This document shows positions 1-6,089 of a DNA stretch of 9,998 nucleotides, in pieces. The DNA is taken from positions 1 to 9,998 of the forward strand of contig JAOPWO010000009.1 in NCBI GenBank assembly GCA_025965635.1, in the 5' to 3' direction. A program made the translations under genes and the position numbers. Numbering within the stretch: the stretch's first letter is position 1; each line of letters begins with the position of its first letter. Source of the DNA: Modestobacter sp. Lineage in GTDB: Bacteria > Actinomycetota > Actinomycetes > Mycobacteriales > Geodermatophilaceae. The notes beneath the pieces are model-generated. The model was not told where the DNA came from. It searched no databases and saw nothing but the letters and a program-made list of their open reading frames with translations.

Positions 1-328
1 TGCAGACGCTGACCAGGTGCCGCCCGGTGGGACGGCGCTTGTACATCGTGTAGAAGGTCGCGACGGCGCCCACCTCGGCCTTGGTCAGCCGCAGCTCCTC
101 GGCGCAGAAGGCGACGCCCTCGGGCGAGACGTAGCCCTGCACCGACTGGACGAGGTGCAGCATCGGCAGCAGCGCCGAGCGGGCGACCGGGTACCGGGTG
201 ATGATCTCGCGCGCCTCGAGCCGGGTCTGCTCGGTGAGCGGAGGCAGGTCGCCCGTGGACGGCCGGACGGGGCTGTCGTCCAGGCCCGTCGTCGCGGCGG
301 CCTCGGGCGAGCCGGGGAACGCGCTCAT
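1..328 (-). CDS. nuoE: NADH-quinone oxidoreductase subunit E (partial, 3' end outside window)
   Basis: 24-kDa [2Fe-2S] subunit of the peripheral (hydrophilic) arm of respiratory complex I. It sits with NuoF in the NADH dehydrogenase module and carries cluster N1a. Only 109 residues are visible, because the gene runs off the left edge. They include the helical N-terminal part (around 35-80, LTEQTRLEAREIITRYPVAR then LLPMLHLVQSVQGYVSPEG) and the strongly conserved stretch VATFYTMYKRRPTGRH. The last complete codon is Cys109, in the context LVSVC, expected to be the first N1a cysteine ligand; the other three would lie outside the window. The ATG at 328-326 overlaps the nuoD stop as ATGA, so translation is probably coupled. 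The first 30 or so residues are Ala/Pro/Ser-rich and poorly conserved, as is usual for actinobacterial NuoE. Confidence 0.93.
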   Translation of the reverse strand, partial: MSAFPGSPEAAATTGLDDSPVRPSTGDLPPLTEQTRLEAREIITRYPVARSALLPMLHLVQSVQGYVSPEGVAFCAEELRLTKAEVGAVATFYTMYKRRPTGRHLVSVC

Positions 329-1647
329 CGGTCCACTCCCCCCATGACAGGGTCGATCGAAGCGATGGCCGCGATGACGTCGGCGATCATGCCGCCCTCG
401 CTCATCGCCGCCGTGGCCTGCAGGTTCACGAAGCTGGGGTCGCGCACGTGCACGCGCCACGGACGGGTGCTGCCGTCGCTGACCACGTGGTAGCCGAGCT
501 CGCCGCGGGGGGACTCGATCGGCACGTAGACCTGGCCCGCGGGCACCCGGAAGCCCTCGGTGACCAGCTTGAAGTGGTGGATCAGGGCCTCCATCGACTG
601 GCCCATGATGTGCCGCACGTGGTCGAGGGAGTTGCCCATGCCGTCGGAACCGAGGGAGAGCTGGGCGGGCCAGGCGATCTTGCGGTCCTCGACCATCACC
701 GGGCCGGGCTCCAGCCGGTCCAGGGCCTGCGCGATGAGCTTGAGCGACTCGTTGACCTCCGCCATGCGCACCAGGTAGCGGCCCCAGGCGTCGCAGGTGT
801 CGGCCGTCGGGACCTCGAAGTCGTAGGTCTCGTAGCCGAGGTAGGGCTCCACCTTGCGCAGGTCCCAGGGCAGGCCGGCCGCGCGCAGGATGGGCCCGGT
901 GACGCCGAGCGCCACGCAGCCGGTGACGTCGAGGTAGCCGGCGTCCTTGAGCCGGTTCTGCCAGATCGGCTGGCCGGTGAGCAGCCGGTGGAAGTCGGCG
1001 ACCCGCTTGGGCATGACCTCCAGGAACTCGCGGATGTGCTCGACCGAGCCCTCGGGGAGGTCCTGCGCCAGGCCGCCGGGCCGGATGTAGGCGTGGTTCA
1101 TCCGCAGCCCGGTGATCTCCTCGAGCAGGTCGAGGACCATCTCCCGCTCGCGGAATCCGTTGGTCATGCCGGTGAGGGCACCCATCTCCATGCCGAACGT
1201 GGCCAGGGCGACCAGGTGCGAGGCGATCCGGTTGAGCTCCATGACCAGCACCCGGATGGTCTGGGCGCGCGGCGGTGCCGCGATGCCCAGCAGCTTCTCC
1301 ACGGCCAGGCAGTAGGCGGTCTCGTTGAACAGGGGGGCCAGGTAGTCCATCCGGGTCACGAACGTCGTGCCCTGGGTCCAGGAGCGGTACTCGCAGTTCT
1401 TCTCGATGCCGGTGTGCAGGTACCCGATCACCACGCGGGCCTTGGTGACCGTCTCGCCCTCGAGGTCGAGCACCAGGCGGAGCACCCCGTGGGTCGAGGG
1501 GTGCTGCGGGCCCATGTTGATCACGAGCCGCTCGTCGGTGTGCGGATCGGCACCCAGGGTGGCGTCCCAGTCGCCACCGGTGACCGTGTAGACGCGGCCC
1601 TCGGTGGTCTGGCGTGAGCCGGCGTACGGGTCGCTGGTCGTCGTCAT
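325..1647 (-). CDS. nuoD: NADH-quinone oxidoreductase subunit D (49-kDa subunit)
   Basis: Complex I subunit that, with NuoB, forms the quinone-binding pocket at the end of the iron-sulfur chain; 440 residues, normal for the family. Visible family marks are NMGPQHPSTHG near residues 44-54, the 49-kDa signature YLHTGIEKNCEYR at 76-88, and RMDYLAPL at 99-106. By family knowledge His53 and Tyr102 correspond to the His/Tyr pair that contacts the quinone head group; their 49-residue spacing matches Thermus Nqo4. The C-terminus contains the conserved ESPRGELGYHVVSDG and the ending IASIDPVMGGVDR. The ATG at 1647 follows a strong purine-rich ribosome-binding site (GGAGGGGGAG on the minus strand, at 1652-1661). 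The gene lies 16 bp after nuoC, and its TGA overlaps the nuoE ATG. Confidence 0.98.
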   Translation of the reverse strand: MTTTSDPYAGSRQTTEGRVYTVTGGDWDATLGADPHTDERLVINMGPQHPSTHGVLRLVLDLEGETVTKARVVIGYLHTGIEKNCEYRSWTQGTTFVTRMDYLAPLFNETAYCLAVEKLLGIAAPPRAQTIRVLVMELNRIASHLVALATFGMEMGALTGMTNGFREREMVLDLLEEITGLRMNHAYIRPGGLAQDLPEGSVEHIREFLEVMPKRVADFHRLLTGQPIWQNRLKDAGYLDVTGCVALGVTGPILRAAGLPWDLRKVEPYLGYETYDFEVPTADTCDAWGRYLVRMAEVNESLKLIAQALDRLEPGPVMVEDRKIAWPAQLSLGSDGMGNSLDHVRHIMGQSMEALIHHFKLVTEGFRVPAGQVYVPIESPRGELGYHVVSDGSTRPWRVHVRDPSFVNLQATAAMSEGGMIADVIAAIASIDPVMGGVDR

Positions 1648-1663
1648 CGTGCTCCCCCTCCGC

Positions 1664-2383
1664 TCACCGGTAGCTCCTCCGCTCGTCCGGCGGCGGTATC
1701 TGCGCGCCGTGGTACTCCACCGGGACCCCGCCGAGCGGGTAGTCCTTCCGCTGGGGGTGCCCCTCCCAGTCGTCGGGCATGAGGATCCGGGTGAGGGCCG
1801 GGTGGCCGTCGAACTCGACGCCGAACATGTCGAACGTCTCCCGCTCGTGCCAGTCCGCCGTCGGGTACACGCCGGTCACCGACGGCACGTGCGGGTCCTC
1901 GGCGGTGACCGCGAGCTCCAGCCGGATCCGCCGGCGGTAGGTCATCGAGGTCAGGTGGTAGACGACGTGCAGTCGGGGACGCCCCGGGGTGGCCGCCGGG
2001 CCGCCGCTGTCGAGGTAGTCGACGCCGGAGACGCTGCTGCACAGCTCGAAGCGCAGCGCGTCGTCGTCCCGCAGTGCCCGCACCAGGGTGAGGAGGTGCT
2101 CCCGCACGATGACATAGGTGATCTCGCCGCGGTCGACGAGCACCCGGTGGACCGCCGCGGCGTAGGTGACCTCCCCGACCGCCTCGATCAGCGCGTCGGT
2201 GACCTCGTCGAACCAGCCGCCGTAGGGCCGGTCGGTGGAGTGCAGGGCCACCGCTCCGCCGGGCTCGACCCGGACCAGCCCACCGAACCCCGAGGTGTCC
2301 CCGCTGCCGGTCACCCCGAACGCGCCCTTGCGGAAGCCCCCACCGGACGCGGTGGCGGCGTCGTACCCCGCTTCGTCGCTCAT
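1664..2383 (-). CDS. nuoC: NADH-quinone oxidoreductase subunit C (30-kDa subunit)
   Basis: Complex I subunit of the connecting module that packs against NuoD and NuoB; it carries no cofactor. The start is the ATG at 2383-2381, giving 239 residues (MSDEAGYDAATASGGG...). It overlaps the nuoB TGA as ATGA. The frame stays open further upstream, but that part is antisense-like Arg/Pro-rich sequence lying within nuoB and is not real coding. The protein has the Gly-rich N-terminal stretch FGVTGSGDTSGFGGLVR seen in actinobacterial NuoC, then the 30-kDa core. The family signature is clear near the C-terminus: ERETFDMFGVEFDGHP followed by LTRILMPDDWEGHPQRKDYP. It is not fused to NuoD, unlike the enterobacterial NuoCD, since nuoD is a separate gene 16 bp downstream. 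Confidence 0.97.
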   Translation of the reverse strand: MSDEAGYDAATASGGGFRKGAFGVTGSGDTSGFGGLVRVEPGGAVALHSTDRPYGGWFDEVTDALIEAVGEVTYAAAVHRVLVDRGEITYVIVREHLLTLVRALRDDDALRFELCSSVSGVDYLDSGGPAATPGRPRLHVVYHLTSMTYRRRIRLELAVTAEDPHVPSVTGVYPTADWHERETFDMFGVEFDGHPALTRILMPDDWEGHPQRKDYPLGGVPVEYHGAQIPPPDERRSYR

Positions 2384-3060
2384 CTGCCCTGCCCCTGCTC
2401 GACCTCGGGGAGCAGCACGGCGTTCCCGCCGCGCTGCTCGATGGCGAACTGGCCGGTACGGCCGGCCGCGGCGGCCTGCTCGTAGGCCCGCCGGGCGTCC
2501 TTGTCCACGCGCACGCTGGAGGGCATCGCGACGTGCAGGTCGGGAGCCGTGCCGTCGGCGCGGGCCGCGGCCAGCTGCTCGGCCCGCTTGGCGCCCAGCG
2601 GCTCGTGCTGGATCTTGTGGTGCAGCTTCAGGATGGCGTCCATGAGCATCTCCGGCCGCGGCGGGCAGCCGGGCAGGTACATGTCCACCGGGACGATGTG
2701 GTCGACGCCCTGGACGATCGCGTAGTTGTTGAACATGCCGCCGGAGCTGGCGCACACACCCATGGCCAGCACCCAGCGCGGCTCGGGCATCTGGTCGTAG
2801 ATCTGCCGGAGGACCGGGGCCATCTTCTGGCTCACCCGGCCGGCGACGATCATCAGGTCGGCCTGGCGCGGCGAGGCGCGGAAGACCTCCATGCCGAACC
2901 GGGCCAGGTCGTACCGGCCGGCGCCGGAGGCCATCATCTCGATCGCGCAGCAGGCCAGGCCGAAGGTGGCCGGCCACAGCGAGGACTTGCGGGTCCAGTT
3001 CACCAGCTTCTCCACGCTGGTGAGCAGGACGCCGCTGGGCAGCTTCTCCTCGAGTCCCAT
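2380..3060 (-). CDS. nuoB: NADH-quinone oxidoreductase subunit B (PSST/20-kDa subunit)
   Basis: Complex I subunit that binds the terminal [4Fe-4S] cluster N2, the direct electron donor to quinone. The four expected ligands are all present: the tandem Cys37-Cys38 (FGLACCAIEMM), Cys103 (GVCASSGG) and Cys132 (PGCPPRPE). Their relative spacing equals that of E. coli NuoB. The protein has 226 residues. The conserved core ends soon after KLHHKIQHEPLG near residue 155, leaving a C-terminal tail of about 70 residues rich in Ala, Arg and Gln, with no motif I recognise. The ATG at 3060 is 27 bp after the nuoA stop, with GAGAGGA as a likely ribosome-binding site. The TGA overlaps the nuoC ATG. Confidence 0.98.
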   Translation of the reverse strand: MGLEEKLPSGVLLTSVEKLVNWTRKSSLWPATFGLACCAIEMMASGAGRYDLARFGMEVFRASPRQADLMIVAGRVSQKMAPVLRQIYDQMPEPRWVLAMGVCASSGGMFNNYAIVQGVDHIVPVDMYLPGCPPRPEMLMDAILKLHHKIQHEPLGAKRAEQLAAARADGTAPDLHVAMPSSVRVDKDARRAYEQAAAAGRTGQFAIEQRGGNAVLLPEVEQGQGR

Positions 3061-3087
3061 GTCAGACGCCGTCCTCTCGTGTGTGCG

Positions 3088-3450
3088 TCACTCCCACTCC
3101 AACCCGCCGCGGCGCCAGACGTACGCGTAGGCGATGAAGACGGTGAGGATGAAGACGGCCATCTCGACCAGCCCGAAGACACCGAGCGCGTCGTTGGCGA
3201 CCGCCCAGGGGTACAGGAAGACGATCTCGATGTCGAAGACGATGAACAGCATCGCCGTCAGGTAGTACTTGACCGGGAACCGGCCGCCGGTGAGCGGCTG
3301 GTCGACCGGCTCGATGCCGCACTCGTAGGCCTCCAGCTTCGCCCGGTTGTACCGGCGCGGACCGATGAACGGTGCGGCCGTCACCGAGAACAACGCGAAC
3401 GCCGCAGCCAGGGCGAACAGGCCGACCAGCGGGACGTAGGTCGAGAGCAT
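3088..3450 (-). CDS. nuoA: NADH-quinone oxidoreductase subunit A
   Basis: Small membrane subunit of complex I, at the junction between the peripheral arm and the proton-pumping membrane arm. From the ATG at 3450 it is 120 residues, the standard family size. Three membrane helices are visible, roughly residues 5-29, 62-84 and 89-111. The conserved loop YECGIEP (42-48, with Cys44) and the motif FDIEIVFLYPWA (72-83, with Asp73 and Glu75) are diagnostic. An upstream in-frame GTG at 3510 would add 20 charged residues (STVTTRFTERDHHHRR), but it lacks a ribosome-binding site and is not family-like, so I prefer 3450. AGGG lies 8 nt before that ATG. It is the first nuo gene, 73 bp after menJ on the same strand. 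Confidence 0.96.
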   Translation of the reverse strand: MLSTYVPLVGLFALAAAFALFSVTAAPFIGPRRYNRAKLEAYECGIEPVDQPLTGGRFPVKYYLTAMLFIVFDIEIVFLYPWAVANDALGVFGLVEMAVFILTVFIAYAYVWRRGGLEWE

Positions 3451-3457
3451 CAGCGGC

Positions 3458-3491
3458 ACCCTACGGTGATGGTGGTCACGTTCCGTGAACC
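3458..3491 (-). promoter_or_regulatory. Possible promoter/operator just upstream of nuoA
   Basis: The 73-bp gap between menJ and nuoA holds two signals on the minus strand. TAGGGT at 3463-3458 matches the actinobacterial -10 consensus TAnnnT and ends 7 nt before the nuoA ATG, so a start point at or next to the ATG is possible; the same bases also supply the AGGG ribosome-binding site. Upstream, at 3474-3491, is an imperfect palindrome whose core TCACG-TTC-CGTGA (3476-3488) is a perfect 5+3+5 inverted repeat. It covers about -24 to -41 relative to the ATG, where a regulator could act. No convincing -35 hexamer is seen. The spacing does not match the Rex consensus. Confidence 0.3.
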
Positions 3492-3523
3492 GGGTCGTAA
3501 CGGTGGACACATGTCGCGGGGCA

Positions 3524-4816
3524 TCACGCCACCCGTGCCAGTCGGATGAGGGCGCTGACCGTCCGGTCGACGGCGTCCCCGTTCCGGCCGTCGGTCAGGT
3601 TGCCCGTCAGGCGGAGGGCGGCCCGCACCAGAGCGGGGCGCTTCAGGCCGTGCGCGGTGGCGAAGCGGACCAGGTCGGGGTGCCGCATCAGCGCCAGGAA
3701 CCCGGTGCCGAGCCGGTGGTGGCCGCCGTACTCGTCGGCCAGCCGCCGCGGGTACCGGCGCAGGAGCGCCTCCCGGGCCGGGCCCTCGACCGCGGCCAGC
3801 GCCTCGGCGGCGGTCTCGGCAGCCATCCGACCGGTCTCCATCGCGTAGCTGATCCCCTCGCCGTTGAAGGGGTCGACCGTCCCGGCCGAGTCGCCGGCGA
3901 GCAGCAGTCCCCGGGTGTAGGCCGGTTGGCGGTGCAGGGCCATCGGCAGGCCGGCCCCGCGCACCGGGGTGACCGCGTGGTCGTCGTCCAGCTCCCACTC
4001 CCGCGGGAGGGTGGTCAGCCAGTCGCGGAGCACCGCGCGGTGGTCGACGTCGACCGCGCGGCGGGTGTCGAGGAGGCCGAAGCCGACGTTGGCCGTCCCG
4101 TCGCCCATGCCGAACACCCAGCCGTAGCCGGGCATCGTCGCGGCGCTGGGGCCGTGGGCGGTCAGGTCGAAGGAGATGTCGAGGTAGTCGTCCTCGCCGC
4201 GCGGGCTGGTGACGTAGCGGCGGACGGCGACACCGAGCGGGCGGTCCTCGCGGCGCAGCAGGCCGATGGCCTTGGCGAGCCGGCCGGAGAGCCCCTCGGC
4301 GGACACCACCAGGCGGGCGTGCCACGTCCGGGCGGTGCCCTCCTCGCCGACGGTGGCGTGCACCCCGGCCACCCGGCCGGCGTCGTCGAGCAACGGGCCG
4401 GTGACGGTGACGCCCTCGTGCACCCGGGCGCCGGCCGCTGCGGCGTGCCGGGCGAGGAGGTGGTCGAGCTCGCGGCGGGTGCGGATCAACCCGAAGTCGG
4501 GCCAGGAGGACAGCTGCGGCCAGTCCACCTCGATCACCTGGCCGCCGCCGTGCACGCGCAGGCCCCGGTGCCGCACCCAGCCGGCAGCCGGCGAGGTGTC
4601 GATGCCCATCGCCTGCAGCGCGGCGACTGCACGGGGAGTGAGCCCGTCGCCGCAGACCTTCTCGCGGGGGAACCAGGCCTTCTCCAGGACCGCGACATCC
4701 AGCCCGGCGGTGGCCAGCCAGTACGCCGCCGCCGATCCGGCGGGGCCGGCACCGACGACGAGCACGTCGGCAGTCCGGTCGGCGACGTCCGGCACGGACG
4801 GCGCGGCGCTGGCCAC
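3524..4816 (-). CDS. menJ: Menaquinone reductase MenJ-like (geranylgeranyl reductase family, FAD-dependent)
   Basis: FAD-dependent oxidoreductase of the geranylgeranyl reductase family. The best functional match is MenJ, which saturates one isoprene unit of the menaquinone tail (characterised for mycobacterial Rv0561c). From the chosen start it is 430 residues. Visible marks are the Rossmann dinucleotide motif VLVVGAGPAGSAAA (18-31), the family motif FPREKVCGDGLTPRAV (49-64), and the second FAD motif LAGDSAGTVDPFNGEG around residue 300. Start choice: the GTG at 4816 has GGAGG (4829-4825) exactly 8 nt upstream. The longer GTG at 4831 (435 residues) has no clear ribosome-binding site and is only a few nucleotides from a hairpin. 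Context supports a quinone role, with menG and menF nearby and nuoA 73 bp downstream on the same strand. Other family members act in chlorophyll or archaeal lipid synthesis; nothing here points to those. Confidence 0.86.
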   Translation of the reverse strand: MASAAPSVPDVADRTADVLVVGAGPAGSAAAYWLATAGLDVAVLEKAWFPREKVCGDGLTPRAVAALQAMGIDTSPAAGWVRHRGLRVHGGGQVIEVDWPQLSSWPDFGLIRTRRELDHLLARHAAAAGARVHEGVTVTGPLLDDAGRVAGVHATVGEEGTARTWHARLVVSAEGLSGRLAKAIGLLRREDRPLGVAVRRYVTSPRGEDDYLDISFDLTAHGPSAATMPGYGWVFGMGDGTANVGFGLLDTRRAVDVDHRAVLRDWLTTLPREWELDDDHAVTPVRGAGLPMALHRQPAYTRGLLLAGDSAGTVDPFNGEGISYAMETGRMAAETAAEALAAVEGPAREALLRRYPRRLADEYGGHHRLGTGFLALMRHPDLVRFATAHGLKRPALVRAALRLTGNLTDGRNGDAVDRTVSALIRLARVA

Positions 4817-4824
4817 GAGCACGA

Positions 4825-4829
4825 CCTCC
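4825..4829 (-). promoter_or_regulatory. Ribosome-binding site that decides the menJ start
   Basis: GGAGG on the minus strand, followed by an 8-nt spacer and the GTG at 4816-4814. This favours the shorter menJ reading over GTG starts at 4831 or 4822. Confidence 0.6.
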
Positions 4830-4835
4830 ACTCCA

Positions 4836-4850
4836 CCCCGTCGAGCGGGG
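4836..4850 (-). repeat. Short inverted repeat in the menJ leader
   Basis: On the minus strand CCCCG-CTCGA-CGGGG forms a 5-bp GC stem with a 5-nt loop. It lies between the putative Rex operator and the menJ ribosome-binding site. It could be a leader hairpin or simply a by-product of high GC; it has no T-tract and so is not a terminator. Confidence 0.35.
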
Positions 4851-4856
4851 CGACGC

Positions 4857-4874
4857 TTGTGAACTACTTCACAA
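4857..4874. promoter_or_regulatory. Putative Rex operator upstream of menJ-nuo
   Basis: TTGTGAACTACTTCACAA is a perfect palindrome with 7-bp arms and a 4-bp spacer. It matches all 14 fixed positions of the Rex consensus TTGTGAA-N4-TTCACAA. Rex is the NAD(H)-binding repressor that releases DNA when NADH/NAD+ rises. In Streptomyces coelicolor its known targets include the nuo operon and cydABCD. The site is centred about 50 bp upstream of the menJ GTG at 4816, in a locally AT-richer patch, which suits repression of a promoter reading into menJ and then nuo. I could not place firm -35/-10 hexamers; TAGTTC on the minus strand inside the palindrome is a weak -10 candidate. The sequence also fits TGTGA-N6-TCACA of CRP-type regulators, so Rex is inferred from the full match plus the nuo context. 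Confidence 0.78.
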
Positions 4875-4987
4875 AGTCGAACGGTGGAAGCCTATGCCTG
4901 AGCACCGACCGAATGCGAGGTCCCCCCGGTCGGACCCGGCTGCGGCACCGGGGCACCGCACCCGAGCAGGCCACCTCGCCGGCGCGC

Positions 4988-5310
4988 CGGGTGGCCATCG
5001 TGCGGACCTGCGTGGTGCACCTGATCCGGGCCTCGATGCGGTCCGTCTCCCACGGCGACCGCGAGGAGGTGGCGGCGTCGCTGCGGCGGATCCACACCGC
5101 GCCGGCCGCCGGCACCGCGGAGACCGCGCTACCGGAGCCCGCCGACCCCGGACCCGGCCGCAAGCACCCGGCGACCGTGGGGACCCGGCAGAACGCCTGG
5201 GAACGGTTCACCCCGTTCCTCGCGTTCGTCCCAGCGGTACGGAGGACCATCGACACCGCGGACGCGATCGGGTCGCCGAGCTACCAGCTCTCGAGCAGCA
5301 GGCGCCGAGG
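4988..5310 (+). pseudogene. IS256/Mutator-family transposase remnant (C-terminal part only)
   Basis: The plus-strand frame reads RVAIVRTCVVHLIRASMR, then SVSHGDREEVAASLRRIHTA and, further on, NAWERFTPFLAFVPAVRR and TIDTADAIGSPSYQL. These follow in order the C-terminal half of IS256-family transposases, which typically read VQTCVVHLIRASMR, YGDRKxVAxALRPIYTAP, NAWERFxPFLAFPPxxR and IYTTNAIESLNYQL. The stretch is about 108 residues with no stop or frameshift. The N-terminal half, including the first catalytic aspartates, is absent, and similarity stops after YQL near 5290-5310. The Glu of the AIES motif, thought to complete the DDE triad, is Gly here (AIGS). Gln of the QxCxxH signature is Arg. 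No start codon with a ribosome-binding site belongs to it. It is a dead fragment left between menG and menJ; I found no inverted repeats or target duplication. Confidence 0.85.
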
Positions 5311-5328
5311 TCCGGCCGTCCACGCCCG

Positions 5329-6012
5329 TCAGCTCTTCGTCCCCCGGTGCAGCGCCACGGCACCCCCGGTCAGGTTGCGCCACTCGACCCCGGCCCAGCC
5401 GGCCTCCTGCAGCCAGCCGGCCAGCTCCGCCTGAGCGGGCCAGGCCCGGATCGACTCGGCCAGGTAGACGTAGGCCTCGGGGTTGCTGCTCACCGCCCGG
5501 GCGATCACGGGCAGTGCCCGCATCAGGTACTCGGTGTACACGGTGCGGAACGGCACCCAGGTCGGGCTGGAGAACTCGCAGACCACCAGCCGGCCGCCGG
5601 GGCGGGTGACCCGGGCGAACTCCCGCAGCGCCGCGCGCGGGTCGGCCACGTTGCGCAGGCCGAAGGAGATGACCACGCCGTCCACGCTCTGATCGGCCAG
5701 CGGCAGGGCCATCGCGTCCCCGGCCACCTTCGGCACCGGCCGCGCGGCGCCCGCCCGGAGCATCCCCTGGGAGAAGTCACAGGCGATGGCGAGCACCCCG
5801 TCGGCGGCGAGCTCCACGGTCGACACCGCCGTCCCGGCCGCGACGTCGAGGACCGTCTGCCCCGGGCCGGCGCCCAGGGCCGCCCGGGTGGCCCGCCGCC
5901 AGCCGGCGTCCAGCCCACCGGAGAGCACCGTGTTGGTCAGGTCGTACCGGCCCGCGACCCGGTCGAACATCGCCGCGACGTCGGCCGGTCGCTTGTCCAG
6001 CCCCGCCCGCAT
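5329..6012 (-). CDS. menG: Demethylmenaquinone methyltransferase
   Basis: SAM-dependent C-methyltransferase (MenG/UbiE family) that converts demethylmenaquinone to menaquinone, the last ring modification. From the ATG at 6012 it has 227 residues and begins MRAGLDKRPADVAAMFDRVA, matching the usual actinobacterial start (compare mycobacterial MenG, MSRAALDKDP...). Visible marks are YDLTNTVLS (23-31), the SAM-binding motif VLDVAAGTA (54-62), GDAMALPLADQSVDGVVIS then FGLRNV, the post-motif RVTRPGGRLVVCEFSSP, and the C-terminal NPEAYVYLAESIRAWP and WRNLTGGAVALH. GAGG at 6024-6021 is 8 nt before this ATG. An upstream in-frame GTG at 6045 (238 residues) is the alternative and would suit a leaderless transcript. 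The substrate is inferred as the menaquinone form because menF and menJ are neighbours. The same family also serves ubiquinone synthesis elsewhere. Confidence 0.94.
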   Translation of the reverse strand: MRAGLDKRPADVAAMFDRVAGRYDLTNTVLSGGLDAGWRRATRAALGAGPGQTVLDVAAGTAVSTVELAADGVLAIACDFSQGMLRAGAARPVPKVAGDAMALPLADQSVDGVVISFGLRNVADPRAALREFARVTRPGGRLVVCEFSSPTWVPFRTVYTEYLMRALPVIARAVSSNPEAYVYLAESIRAWPAQAELAGWLQEAGWAGVEWRNLTGGAVALHRGTKS

Positions 6013-6045
6013 CCCCGCCGCCTCACGCCGTGCTCCGGTCGCCAC

Positions 6046-6083
6046 GTCGGCGACGCTACCTGCGGGCCTCCTACCCTGGAGCG
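6046..6083. promoter_or_regulatory. Divergent menG/menF promoter region with two -10-like hexamers
   Basis: Minus strand: TAGCGT at 6058-6053 ends 7 nt before the GTG at 6045, the longer menG start. Plus strand: TACCCT at 6072-6077 ends 6 nt before the GTG at 6084, which is in frame with menF. Both fit TAnnnT, and the distances place a start point at the GTG itself, as in leaderless actinobacterial mRNAs. Recognisable -35 elements are lacking on both sides. The plus-strand GGAG (6078-6081) would instead serve the menF ATG at 6090 with an 8-nt spacer. Confidence 0.35.
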
Positions 6084-6089
6084 GTGACC

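Noticed and set aside
448..1617. Long plus-strand open frame across the nuoD region
   Set aside because: It is antisense to nuoD, and its His/Gly/Val/Asp-rich, motif-free product is typical of a GC-rich shadow frame. nuoD itself is unmistakable.
1664..2977. 437-codon reading of the nuoC frame
   Set aside because: The upstream extension lies within nuoB and is compositionally unlike NuoC. The ATG at 2383, overlapping the nuoB stop, gives the family length.
4857..4874. CRP-type site (TGTGA-N6-TCACA) instead of a Rex site
   Set aside because: The core fits both. The flanking T/A, the inner A/T pairs and the nuo context fit Rex better, so CRP is kept only as an alternative.
3485..5434. 649-codon plus-strand open frame over menJ and beyond
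   Set aside because: Its first two thirds are antisense to menJ and carry no motif. Only the 4988-5310 part is meaningful, as the IS256 remnant, so it is not one gene.
4894..6087. Plus-strand gene starting at ATG 4894, divergent from menJ beside the Rex site
   Set aside because: The product is Arg/Pro/Gly-rich low-complexity sequence, runs antisense through all of menG, and shows no domain. The transposase similarity is in a different frame.
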